Shown one piece after another: positions 34,735 to 44,736 of a stretch of DNA of 64,000 nt. The translations under genes were made by a program, and so were the position numbers. Location: positions 620,001-684,000 of the forward strand of contig JAKULF010000016.1 in NCBI GenBank assembly GCA_022661535.1. Direction: 5' to 3'. Every line of letters starts with the position of its first letter. The stretch's first letter is position 1. Under the pieces are notes generated by a model. That model was not told the DNA's origin and searched no databases. It was given only the letters and a program-made list of their open reading frames with translations. This stretch comes from Eutypa lata. Its lineage: Eukaryota > Ascomycota > Sordariomycetes > Xylariales > Diatrypaceae.

Positions 34735-36551
34735 ATGAGACTACCCCGGACCTTCTTGCTCTTGTGCTTAACAGCGACTTACACAACAGCATCACCGACG
34801 TCATGGCTGTCTACTGAACAGACCGTGTTGCAGCCTCTCGGCTCGAGCTCAGGTGGTCGAAAAGGTGCTGTTGCTTCCGAGAGCAAAGTATGCAGTCAGA
34901 TCGGCATTGACCTGCTCGCAAGTGGTGTGAGTACTTGACTCTCATATATCAATGCTCATTGAAAGTCTATTGACACGCGTCGACATAGGGGAACGCCGTG
35001 GATGCTTGGGTTGGGACGCAGCTCTGCGTTGGCGTCATCGGAACGCATCACTCTGGCCTAGGAGGCGGCGGCTTCAGTCTCATTCGTGACCGCGATGGAA
35101 GCTACATCGTGATTGACTACCGCGAAGCCGCCCCCGCTGCCGCGTTTGAGGATATGTATAAAGACAATGTAGAAGGTAGTGTCTTCGGCGGTCTCGCAGC
35201 CGCGGTGCCGGGCGATCTCAAGGGTCTCGACTACGCTCACAAACGATTTGGCTCATTGCCGTGGGAATCTGTCGTTACGCCCGCGGCTCGTGTGGCGCGT
35301 GAGGGTTTCCTCGTAACTGAAGATATTGTACGGTATATGACATCAGCAATGAAGATGGCCGGATGGGACTTCCTAATTGAGGACCCATTGTGGGCCCAAG
35401 ACTTTGCTCCCCACGGCACGCTCGTGAAACTAGGCGATCTTATGACCCGGAAGCGCTACGCGGAGACCTTGCAGCGAGTCGCCGAGTACGGCGCCGATGA
35501 GTTTTACACCGGTGCCATGGCCAATGCCACAGTCGCTGCGGTGCAAGCGCAGAATGGCACCATGACGTTGGATGACCTAGCTAGCTATCAGGTCATCGTT
35601 CGCAAACCTATCAGCACCACATATGGCGGGTACAAACTCTACACGACTAGTGCGCCGAGCAGTGGTGCCGTCTGCCTCAGCATCCTGAAGACGATGGAAG
35701 GCTACAACTCCTCCGACACGAATCTGACCCTGCACCGCTTTGACGAGGCGATGCGGTTTGCATACGGAGCGCACCAAGCCCTGGGTGATCCTGCCTACGT
35801 AGATGACATCGATAGTCTTGAGACGGCGATGCTCGACGCAGATGCAGCAGCTAAAATTCGGCAACGCATCCTCGACAACAGCACGCAACCCGTGTCGCAC
35901 TATGACCCCAAGCGTGTCTACTCCGCCGAGAGCCACGGAACCTCGCATGTAGTTACTAGCGATTCGAGTGGGCTGGCTGTGTCCTCCACGACCACGGTCA
36001 ACACCTTGTACGGGAGCCTGCTAGTAGTTCCTGAGACAGGAGTTGTTCTTAACAATGAAATGAACGACTTCAGCATCCCCGGTCGCCGTAACGAGTTCGG
36101 ATACGAGCCGGCACCTGCGAATTACATCCGCGGAGGCAAGCGACCCATGTCGAGCATAACTCCGGTCATCGTAGAGCTTATCGATACGTCGTCCTCTGTT
36201 GGCTCTGATGCTTCGAAGAGCAACAAACTCGTTGCCGTCATAGGCGCCGCGGGCGGATCCCGAATCATCAGCGCCACGACACAGGTTCTATACCACATCT
36301 TGCAGCGCGGCACCTCCTTGCACTCGGCCATCGCGGAGCCTCGTTTCCATGACCAGCTAATGCCAAATAAGGCTGTGTTCGAGTACAGCTTCGACAACAG
36401 CACGGTGGCGAGCATGGAGGAGAAGGGCCATGAAATTGCCTGGATGCCTGAAGGGTCGAGTGCCGTGCAGGGAATTCGAGTGAACAGCGACGGGACGTTC
36501 GACGCTGTTGGAGAGACGCGGCAGAAGAACAGTGGTGGTTTGACACTGTGA
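34735..36551 (+). CDS. Secreted gamma-glutamyltransferase (gamma-glutamyltranspeptidase)
   Basis: Exons 34735-34926 and 34989-36551 join in phase 0 to 584 residues. Residues 1-21 are a signal peptide (Met-Arg-Leu then a Leu-rich core ending Thr-Ala-Ser-Pro). The large subunit shows Gly-Asn-Ala-Val-Asp-Ala, His-Ser-Gly-Leu-Gly-Gly-Gly-Gly-Phe and Asp-Tyr-Arg-Glu-Ala-Ala-Pro, which binds the glutamyl carboxylate. Autocleavage should occur before Thr382 in His-Gly-Thr-Ser-His-Val, giving the small subunit; Asn and Asp of Asn-Asn-Glu-Met-Asn-Asp-Phe and the Arg-Pro-Met-Ser-Ser segment complete the active site. It transfers or hydrolyses the gamma-glutamyl group of glutathione outside the cell or in the vacuole. 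I chose the ATG at 34735 because it starts the signal peptide directly. Confidence 0.95.
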
Positions 36552-36965
36552 GGCTTCGGAGCAGATTTAGAGTGAGGGGTAGGATAATTGATGTTATTAA
36601 TAGAAGATCATGTAATGGAAAATTTTACCTAATGTCTCAGAGACTGTGTGTTCTAATGCTTGCTTGCATGGTATCACGGACATTGTGGTTCATGGTGGCC
36701 TATTAATTATCCATTTTATTCTTGAAAGCGTGATCTTTCCTATATGGCCTATATTCATTTAGGGGGTCCCTTTATTGAACTATTATTTAGTGCTATGTAG
36801 TACTGCAGCTAGTCAGTTGGTGGGGCCGTTTTGTCTTCACTGCCTAACTCATGCAGGCGTTGGGCTCACCGCTTCATTTAAGAATCTGGACAGTTCCCAA
36901 CCAGACTAACTACCTACTACTTATATTTAAATGCATGATACTTAATACCTCCGAGAACACACACA
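36552..36965. other. Spacer, nothing recognised
   Basis: 3' flank of the gamma-glutamyltransferase gene and presumed promoter of the small gene at 36966. No gene or repeat visible. Confidence 0.5.
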
Positions 36966-37403
36966 ATGGCGCCCCGTTCGGGAGAAAAGGGAACCTTCCT
37001 CGGCTATGTCGGAGGAGACATCCCTTGTTACAGCTGTAACCTGCGCGGCAACGGCATCTTGGACCCCAACTCCAACTGGAGGCTCTGGAACGCGGACATG
37101 AAGGTCTTCCGCGATGCGACAACTGATGACGCGGAGGAGGTATTCGCCTCCAAGGACGAGGAGGTCCGGGCTAAGAAGGACCGCCTCCGGAAAGCCCTCA
37201 TGTGGTTTACCGTCTCGGAAAAGCTGCGGGGAGAGCACCTGGTGGACCTGGGCGGACGCGACAAGTCTAGCAACGACGTATTCCGGAGACTATTTGAACG
37301 GGTTGCACCACTAGGGACACCGTATGAACCACCACCACCACTGTTGAAGAAAGACGCGGAAGATGCGAAGAGGGCGGGCGAAATAAAAGAGCGAGATTCA
37401 TGA
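36966..37403 (+). CDS. Small hypothetical protein, 145 residues
   Basis: Single-exon frame with a good start context (CACACAATGG). Codon use is GC-rich, like the confirmed genes and unlike the flanks. The N-terminal third holds one Cys-x2-Cys pair (Cys-Tyr-Ser-Cys). The middle is highly charged and probably helical (Ala-Lys-Lys-Asp-Arg-Leu-Arg-Lys). A Pro run and an acidic/basic tail follow. No signal peptide or membrane helix. I do not recognise the family. It could be a small soluble fungal protein; composition and start context support it being real. Confidence 0.6.
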   Translation: MAPRSGEKGTFLGYVGGDIPCYSCNLRGNGILDPNSNWRLWNADMKVFRDATTDDAEEVFASKDEEVRAKKDRLRKALMWFTVSEKLRGEHLVDLGGRDKSSNDVFRRLFERVAPLGTPYEPPPPLLKKDAEDAKRAGEIKERDS

Positions 37404-37567
37404 TGCTAGATTTTCACGCAATGGCAGGGGGTTAGTGGAGCGGTCGGTACAACCACAGGCAACAAGAACATTATGATATCATGAAGGGATCAGCATCATG
37501 TACTACCCTCGTTTGATCGAAACACCAGTTCGATATTCAGACATTTCTTCTAGGAAGGAGAATGGCA

Positions 37568-37602
<35 letters not shown>

Positions 37603-37986
37603 AAAACCTCACACCAAGTCGTTGTGAGATACAACTCACAGCTCGAGAACCACGATTCCCACAATCTATTTGATGTATCATAGTCTATGATAATTGACCA
37701 TGCTAGGTCTGATTCTACAAGTCTCAGTGAATGCTTCACGTATATGAGCTATTATCGCTCCATATTTCTCAATTTGACTTCTGAGTTCGGTTGTAAGGAT
37801 ATCAGCTATGTGAAGCATGCCAATCCTCAACCATTCCTATCGATCGCCATTTAGGCTACAACTCTAAGAAACATCTGATGGGTTCTTGTTGAATTGCCAC
37901 AACAAACCTGGCAACCATCACGACAGATGCCTGAGAGGTCTGTACGAAAAACATAAAAGCGCTTGCTACTGATATGCATACTTGCT
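37404..37986. other. Spacer with CA microsatellite
   Basis: Convergent 3' flanks of the small gene (+) and the P450 gene (-). Contains the CA array. No gene. Confidence 0.6.
37569..37598 (+). repeat. CA dinucleotide microsatellite, 15 units
   Basis: Fifteen perfect CA units. Confidence 0.92.
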
Positions 37987-39800
37987 TTACTGGTCTTTGC
38001 GGCGTTCAAGGCGTATGTTCAAAGGTGGCTTATCCCACAAAGCCCACATCTGCTGGTTCCTAGTCCAGTCTTTATCTGCTTCGTTGGCTAACGAGATATC
38101 GTAGTTCCAAACGAGCCTCGCCAGAATCAATCTCATCTCTGCGTACGCAAGACTAGGGATTATGGTTAATATTTCCGTAGACAGGGATACGCTTTCTTCG
38201 CTTTAAAACTTACTTTTTGCCTACGCAGTTCCGTGCTCCAGTGGAAAAGGGTTGGAAAGCATCCTTGTTGTCATTGGCAAATCGGGGGTCGCCTAGCCAT
38301 CGTTCGGGGATGAACGACTCTGCCAGGGTGAAGTTACTTTCGCTGTGATACATACACCAATGCCAGATGTCCACGATAGTCTGTGTTAAGTTAGTTCCTG
38401 ATAGATACGATACTAGTAGGTCCGATAACTCACGCCCTCTGGAAGATACGTCCCGCAGACTACAGCACCTCCTCGGTGGATCAGACGTGGCGCGGAACCG
38501 GGTGCCGCAGGATATATTCGCATACCCTCGTCAATGACTGCCGTCATGTACTTGAGTTTCTGGACACTGAGAAGAGTGATCTCGGCCTCGGTATTAAACG
38601 CTGACGAGACTTCCTCCCTAAGTTTAGCCAACACCTGAGGATGTGTACATAGCAGGGACGTTACGCCACATAGTCTATAAATTCAGTCAGAGTGCCAGAT
38701 AAAGTCAGCCTCGAAATATAAGGAGTCACTTACGTGGTTGCAGTTGTCTCTGAGCCAGCCACAATCAAGAGATTTGCGTTCTGCTGCAGTTCTTTGAGGG
38801 ACAATTTCTAGTGCAAAGATGAGAACGAGAAGTCTTCCACATGAGGATAATATTCACATACCGATTTACCATCTGGACCTGGCGCAGTCATGACATCTAT
38901 AAAGTCAGGTCTTTCGGATCGTAAAGCCAGGCGCTTATCAACTTTGATCTCAACCAATTCCTCCTGCTCCCGTATTTTCTTCCCAGCGAAAAATCGAACT
39001 ATCGGGCCAATGGCGACATTCAGGGCCGGGTAAGCTCTTCGCAGCTGCCCTATCATCTGGGCATCCTTGAATTGCTCAAATATCATAGCCACCCAAGTGT
39101 GGTAATTCGAATTCTCCAGACAGTCGAAGGGTTCTCCGAACGCCAAGTCGCCAATCACGTCGAACGTCGTGTAGTTATACCACTTGACCACGTCCACGGG
39201 CTTGCCGCTAAGATGGTGTTCCTCCATTCGCTCAAAGAAGAGATCAATGTACCCTTTGATTAGATATTCTTGCTTGATCATGCTTTGCGCAGAAAACCCA
39301 TTGGCGAGTACCCGGCGAAGTCGACTATGGTTCTCGGAATCGGCAGCGATAACACTATGGGGGACCTCTTGGAAGAAGGAAGGCTCCTTGAGATTTTCTG
39401 GCTGTCCTGCCTTGCGATGGCCATACACTTGCCTCCATGCGTCATGATTGAGTACCGAGACCGACCTGGGTCCCGTACGAACGACATCACCATACTTTTG
39501 GTGCAGTGCACGAATCGTTCTGTGAGGTGTTCCGGTACATTGCATAAGAGCTTGGTGAAAGGGTGAGATCGCCCACAGTATCGGACCGGGAACCTTTCGA
39601 AGGGGGCTGACGAAAAGATTGTAGACGATGGCCCAGAGCATATATCCCAACACCTATTGCAGATTAATTTTGAGTTTGATTCTTATTCAGCATGCTGAGG
39701 AGGGCAGGAGGGCTCTCACAAGACAGGCGGCCAACACCGCAAGGCGCAGCATCACAGGCCTATCCGTAGACAGCATTAAGCTCTCTGTTAGTACAGCCAT
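37987..39800 (-). CDS. Cytochrome P450 monooxygenase, CYP58/CYP65-like
   Basis: Six exons, 39800-39720, 39653-38862, 38807-38734, 38674-38434, 38380-38214 and 38152-37987, join in frame to 506 residues, normal for a microsomal P450. It has an N-terminal membrane anchor (residues about 17-40) and a Pro-Gly-Pro hinge. The I-helix oxygen-binding motif is Ala-Gly-Ser-Glu-Thr-Thr. The ExxR motif is Glu-Gly-Met-Arg. The heme loop [10 protein letters not shown] carries the thiolate Cys448. All key residues are present. Overall layout resembles fungal benzoate-4-monooxygenase and trichothecene C-15-hydroxylase relatives, but the substrate cannot be read from sequence. It lies next to an AT-saturated block, a transporter relic, a PaxU-like gene and a P450 relic. 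Confidence 0.95.
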
Positions 39801-40272
39801 GATGGGGATTTATTCGTTAACGTCAAAGAATTTGATTTGAATACAGTTGAGCAGCAGTATCATTGCTTGCTGTTGAATATGCGAGGCTTTATGCTCCGAC
39901 AGCAACTGGAAAGCGGCAGTTGTCCGATCATATGCCGGCAGTGCGTTGAAACAGCCGAGCCTATACACTATAAACTATACACCGGGGCTCCAGTGGCATG
40001 GTGCTAAGTATCCGATATACCGAACGGGGAGGATTACGAATCCGTGCGCCCGATACGGCTCATAGCAAGTTATTAGGTAGTTGCAGGAATATACAGCAGG
40101 TCCTGGATACCTACGTCGGGCAAATCGGCTGTTCCGGTGATCATGGCGTTACATCGACTGCATTAGACTGCGGCTACTGCACGGGCGGGTGAAGGCGCAT
40201 TGTTTGCGGGGGTAATCCGGGGCCCGTTCCGTTCCGGTGATGGTAGTTTCAATGTCCCCCCTAAGCTCACCT

Positions 40273-40301
40273 TAAGCCAAGCCCCTACCCCCCTTGGCTT
40301 A
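40273..40301. repeat. 9-bp perfect inverted repeat with C-rich loop
   Basis: TAAGCCAAG at 40273-40281 and its complement CTTGGCTTA at 40293-40301 flank an 11-nt C-rich loop at the left edge of block 2. Confidence 0.7.
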
Positions 40302-40379
40302 GCTTACCTTCAGGACCTAAAACTTACTTGCTTAAAGGTTTAACTTACTTGGCTTATAACGCTTGTTAAGATTAACGTT

Positions 40380-41080
40380 AAGCTTATTAAAAATTAACTC
40401 GTCGTAAGCGTTGCTTAAAATAAATATATATATATTTTTTAAAAAAATTTTTTTAATTTTTTTAAAATTAAATAAATCTTTAATTATATTATTTATATAA
40501 TAATTATAAAATAATTATAATTTTATAAATTTAATTTAATTAAAAAAAATTTAAAAAATTAAATAATTAATTTTAAACGTTTATATTAATAAATAAAATA
40601 TTAATATTATAATTTAAATAATAATTATTATAAAAAAAAAATTTAAAAAAAAATTTAAAAGTTTTAAAATTATAATTATATATAAATAAATTATTTTATA
40701 ATTAAATATTTATATATTTATATTTTTAAAATTAATAATAATATAAATAATTATATATTTTATATATTATATTATTAAATTATTTTATTTTTAAATAAAA
40801 ATATTATTAATAATTAATATATAATAAAACATTAAATATAAATAATTAAAAACTTAAATAATTAAAAAATTTAATAATAATATATTAAATAATATTATTA
40901 AAAATTAAAAATAAATATTTATAAATAATTTTAATAAAATTTATTATTAATTTATAATAATTATTTTAAAAATATTTTATTTTTTAAAATTTTATTTTAT
41001 ATTATATAATAATAATTTTTTTTAAAAAATATTTTAAAAAGTTTATAAGTTATTTATAAAAAAAAAAAAAATACTCGTGA
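40380..41080. repeat. AT-saturated block 2 (presumed RIP-degraded repeat)
   Basis: About 700 bp with almost no C or G, starker than the other two blocks. I found no matching terminal inverted repeats around it. It lies just 3' of the truncated transporter relic, so an insertion there may have removed that gene's second half. Confidence 0.7.
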
Positions 41081-41261
41081 GTTATTCGTAAGCTTTTTAG
41101 CATTTTTAAAAAAAACCCGTGAGTTACTTATAAGTTAAAAAAAAAAGCCCATGGGTACTCATGGGTCCGTGGGTATTTTGTCGTGGGCGGGCTTTTCCTA
41201 CCCTTAAACGCCGCCGATAAGATACAGCTGTGCATAAAGCTGCGCGGGAACGAAAGGCACA

Positions 41262-42365
41262 CTATTGCCACAGCAAAAGGCCCATCAGAAGATTACCGGA
41301 AACGACAAATGAGGCAATGATGAAGCCGGAACCCCAGGCATAGCTCGCGGTGCCGCCCTCCTCCAGGAAGACGACGGTGCCCAGGAGCAGAAACGCACTG
41401 ATGGCGTCAGCCTCCCAGGGGAACCCAGCCGCCGCAGCTACGACACTTCGTTTAACTGATTTTTCAGGGATCGGATCAACGTAACAAGGAAACCGGTTGG
41501 GCAAAGCAAGGGCAAGAAGAACGAGGGCGACGGCACCGATGGGAAGACTGCAGCAGACGGCCGACGCGAGCTATGGACTCTTCGTAAGTTACATGGTCAT
41601 GACGTGCGATTTACCTCAAGTAGAAAATCCAGCGCCAGTGGTTGCCATTGCTGAGACCACCACCGATAAGTGGACTGACGACTAGTGCAATGGCCAGGGT
41701 GCAGGACAAGACAGCATTTATCATGTTGTAGCCCGACGTGGGTATAATCTGAAAGAAAGTGATGGACGGAAAGCCCATCGTGCCGGTGCTACCGATGCCC
41801 TAGAGGGCCCAGAAAATTACGCTGCAGCCTAGTAGGTGTTAGTTAGAATGTATAGTACTATGAAGAGCCAGTATCTTTGGACTGGTAGGGTAGTAGGTAC
41901 ATACAGCTTATTGATGGACTGAGACGTTCCGCAACCAGCCGAGAACGTGAAGAGGATAAGCGAGCCAAGAAGTGCCGTCTTGAGGCCAACGTAGTGTCCA
42001 ATCTTGACCCAGATGATGAGAAACCCTTCGAATTGTCAGCGTTTAAGTTGCCTTTTTCGAACAGAAAGGTTGGACGCACCCGTGAAGGCGGAAAGATAGG
42101 TTGTTATGAGCTGGTTGCTCTTGTCGAAGCCGCTCAGGTCCGCCGAAATGGCGACCAGGGAGGTGCTGACGTTGGAGGTCTTGGCCATCGGGAGGAAAAT
42201 GTAAATGCATAGGCTTCGTGCCGGCACATAGCTGTAAGTGAGGAACTTGGAACTTGGATAGATGGCGGCGGACAGTGTAAGGTCGAGAATACAACTGATC
42301 TCATACAGAAGAGCATCAACCGAACCCCGGTGAGATATCTCCAGAGGGAATCTCTCCTTGCCCAT
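41262..42365 (-). pseudogene. Truncated MFS drug-transporter (14-TMS type) relic with in-frame stop
   Basis: Minus-strand exons at about 42365-42080 (5' part uncertain), 42025-41905, 41821-41615 and 41547-41262 keep good splice sites and phase. They encode the first 5-6 helices of an MFS exporter: Ile-Ser-Ala-Asp-Leu-Ser-Gly-Phe-Asp-Lys, then Phe-Leu-Ile-Ile-Trp, Phe-Ser-Ala-Gly-Cys-Gly, and the motif Ala-Leu-[stop]-Gly-Ile-Gly. The stop (TAG, 41800-41802) replaces the Gln of the conserved Gln-Gly-Ile-Gly; CAG to TAG is the CpA-to-TpA change RIP makes. The usual Arg three residues before it reads Trp (TGG, also C to T). The frame then ends at 41262 about halfway through a normal transporter, next to AT-saturated block 2. 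No continuation was found beyond the block. Confidence 0.82.
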
Positions 42366-43079
42366 GATTGTCTTTTTTGCCGCCCTGCTAAGGGGTGCTG
42401 CCGGGCTCACTAGTTTTAAGCATTTTGCGCTCCTACGCATAGGTGTCACCAGTACCAGTCATGTCAATGGTTGGGACGCACTTGGTGACTTGACAAGTAC
42501 GGCAAAGTATGAAGGGTTGAACTCTCGTGCGTCATGAAGTGATCTAATAAGCAGGCTGACCAGGTACGTCGACCGGCTGTGGGAAGATGAAGCCGAGGTG
42601 AGGATCGCGAGACAACCCCAGAGCGTTTGCCAACCTACGAATGTCGAAGACAGCCTACCTATAACGACGGCGGGGATACGGCTTCTGGGCTGCTGGAGTC
42701 TGTCCCCCCACCCCCAGATCCAGCAAACGCCCAGGTTACACAAACAAAAACCCTCTGTATGGTGCCCGTTAGAGTGCACTTTGCCTACAAGTCTCTCAGC
42801 CAGAGTGTGATTTGTCTGCGAGTCCCAGATACGGTAAGCAACCAACGCTCGAACCAAAAAAGGCGAAGCAGGCAGCTCTACCCGGCTCCGTGTAGAGTGG
42901 ATGGGCGGCAAGGGACAAACGAAATGAAATGTGATGAATTAAGCATGGGCTTGCGACGCAAGGCGTGAGCTGCGCCTTCGCCCTGCTGTTACCTATTAAG
43001 TATAAATGTGACATCGTTCTCAAACCACACCTATCTAACTTTCAGCATCCATTCACCACCCATCATCTATATATTAGTC
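42366..43079. other. Spacer with promoter of the PaxU-like gene
   Basis: Frames on both strands overlap (42459-42911 minus, 42627-42968 plus) with no family features. A TATA-like TATAAAT lies about 80 bp before the next start codon. Confidence 0.5.
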
Positions 43080-43997
43080 ATGGCTACAACGGCGCCTCAA
43101 CCGCGCGCTGCCGGTGGATTGAGTTTCATGCAGACCCTGTCCCCTTGCGTTTACCTCTTGCGCCCGTCGCCTGACAACACGACACCCGTACCCAAGACCG
43201 ACGATCCCGCGCTGATTATCATCTTTGGCTGGATGAACGCTACCAGTGGCCCACTCGCCAAGTACGTCCGCCAGTACCAGGCCCTCTTCCCGGCCTCGGC
43301 CATTCTCCTCGTCACCTGCACGTTCGCCGGCATGACCCTCCCGTGGCTGGGCTTGCGGGAGGCCCGCATTGCCGCCGTCACCACCCGCGCCATCCTCGAG
43401 CAGGACGAGGGCCAGGAATCACCTCACAGCGACACCGATCCGCGCCCTCGCCCGCGCCTGCTAGTCCACGTCTTCTCCAGTGCCGGATCGACCATGCTAT
43501 ACCATCTCTACACGGCCTTTGCGACCAGCGGATCCTCTGATGCGCCCGAAAGTGCCATCCTCCCCTTACACGCCACCATCTTCGACTCCACGCCCGCGCC
43601 CTTCACCTACCAGACCCTCGTGCAAGGGATCCTCGACGGGGCCCCTTCGGCGGCGGCGGCTCGCTTTGCCGTCATGCCCGTTGCGTATCTCTACGTCGCC
43701 CTCGTCTGGGTGGTCGTCACAGTTTTGCGGGTGCCCGATCACATCGGGGACCTGGGGCCGCGCGCACACAACGACTCGGCCCGCGTGCACGAGGCCCTCC
43801 GCGTCTACATCTACGGTCCCGCCGACCGCATCACGCCGGCCACGGCCGTGGAGTTCCACGCCGACGAGGCTGAGGCACGGGGTTTTCGCGTGCGGCGCGA
43901 GGTCTTTGACGGGACCGGACATGTGGCGCATGCGAGGAAGCATGCGGATCGCTACTGGCGCGTCGTAGGTCAGACCTGGGAGGGGGCCCGGCTATAG
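43080..43997 (+). CDS. PaxU/TMEM53-like alpha/beta-hydrolase (DUF829)
   Basis: Single-exon 305-residue protein; the Met at 43080 follows an ATTAGTC leader and starts the conserved region. DUF829 features: Ile-Ile-Phe-Gly-Trp-Met-Asn-Ala near residue 45, Lys-Tyr-Val near 60, a hydrolase nucleophile-elbow-like Phe-Ser-Ser-Ala-Gly-Ser near 135, and a C-terminal Gly-Thr-Gly-His-Val-Ala-His-Ala-Arg with the expected His. One hydrophobic segment sits near residues 200-220. Relatives include PaxU of the paxilline (indole-diterpene) cluster of Penicillium and animal TMEM53; the biochemical activity is not settled. Its place between a transporter relic and a P450 relic suggests a metabolic-cluster remnant, but the coding sequence is intact and strongly GC-rich. 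Confidence 0.85.
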   Translation: MATTAPQPRAAGGLSFMQTLSPCVYLLRPSPDNTTPVPKTDDPALIIIFGWMNATSGPLAKYVRQYQALFPASAILLVTCTFAGMTLPWLGLREARIAAVTTRAILEQDEGQESPHSDTDPRPRPRLLVHVFSSAGSTMLYHLYTAFATSGSSDAPESAILPLHATIFDSTPAPFTYQTLVQGILDGAPSAAAARFAVMPVAYLYVALVWVVVTVLRVPDHIGDLGPRAHNDSARVHEALRVYIYGPADRITPATAVEFHADEAEARGFRVRREVFDGTGHVAHARKHADRYWRVVGQTWEGARL

Positions 43998-44393
43998 GGG
44001 AAGGGGACATGGACTGGCTGGGGCTGTAACTAACCGTTCTACGCCCCTAATCTAGTGGGTAAGAACAAGGCGAATCCACTGGAGCTTAGGAGCTGGAGGC
44101 GTGGCATGATGAGGCCGTGGTGGTGAAGGATCTCTTTGGGGTTTGTTAACTTGTTCTTGTCTAGACTTAAAAGTACAGAAGAATGTTTAGACAAGCAAAT
44201 GCACCTGCCTCTTTTAAAGGTTTCATCGGGTGCTGTTGATGAATGCAGCACTCAATTTATGCACGTTCGAAGCCGGGCCATGCCTATAAGTATCTGATAT
44301 TATCTTGACCTAAAGTTCGAGGACATTACCTCTCTAGCTTTTACAAAAGCTCCATCTAGTGCTACCCAACATTGTGAAAAGTGTACAACAGTC
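43998..44393. other. Spacer, nothing recognised
   Basis: 3' flank of the PaxU-like gene leading into the P450 relic. No supported feature. Confidence 0.5.
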
Positions 44394-44736
44394 ATGCATG
44401 GTCGCCCACCAGTCAGAGCCCATAGCCTTGCCATTTCCTTCCTGCTGACTGCTGTCGCTAATATCGGCTTCAGGAGGCGTGCCCAGGTCGCCCCCTCAAC
44501 CGAGCCCTTCGTCGCCGACGGCCATGTCATCCCCTCCGGCCCGGCACCACGGTGGTCGTCAACACGTATTGTATAATGCACAACCAGGCCTACTTCCCAA
44601 ATCTCTTCGCCTTCCAGCCAGAGCGGTGGCTCGACGAGACGAACAGCAAGACCACGCGCCGCGCCTTTGTGCCCTTTAGCACCGGTGAGCCCCTGTGCCT
44701 AGGTAAGGGTTATATATTAAATATGATAACGTAGCT
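44394..44736 (+). pseudogene. Relic of a cytochrome P450 C-terminal region
   Basis: From about 44455 the translation matches the P450 stretch between the ExxR region and the heme loop: Gly-His-Val-Ile-Pro, then after a frame change near 44540 Asn-Thr-Tyr-Cys-Ile-Met-His-Asn, Pro-Glu-Arg-Trp-Leu-Asp-Glu and Phe-Ser-Thr-Gly-Glu-Pro-Leu-Cys-Leu-Gly. So the fragment has a frameshift, lacks the I-helix and ExxR parts, and carries Pro where the heme-loop Arg should be. The frame ends at 44734 without the final helix. It is not derived from the intact P450 at 37987-39800, whose heme loop differs. Clearly non-functional. Confidence 0.85.

Larger units (their letters stand above)
39801..41261. other. 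Non-coding interval containing AT-saturated block 2
   Basis: 39801-40200 is the upstream flank of the P450 gene with ordinary composition. From about 40380 to 41080 the sequence loses nearly all C and G. The left edge (40260-40380) is made of short AAGCTTA/CTTAGC-like words; the right edge (41080-41210) has three imperfect GTGAGTTA/TGGGTA-type words. No frame survives. Confidence 0.7.

Noticed and set aside
37569..37598. Tandem units that might suggest a CRISPR-like array
   Set aside because: A plain CA microsatellite without spacers; no CRISPR array occurs anywhere in this eukaryotic window.
40190..41230. A TIR transposon around AT block 2
   Set aside because: The left and right edges were compared in inverted orientation and do not match; no target duplication is visible.
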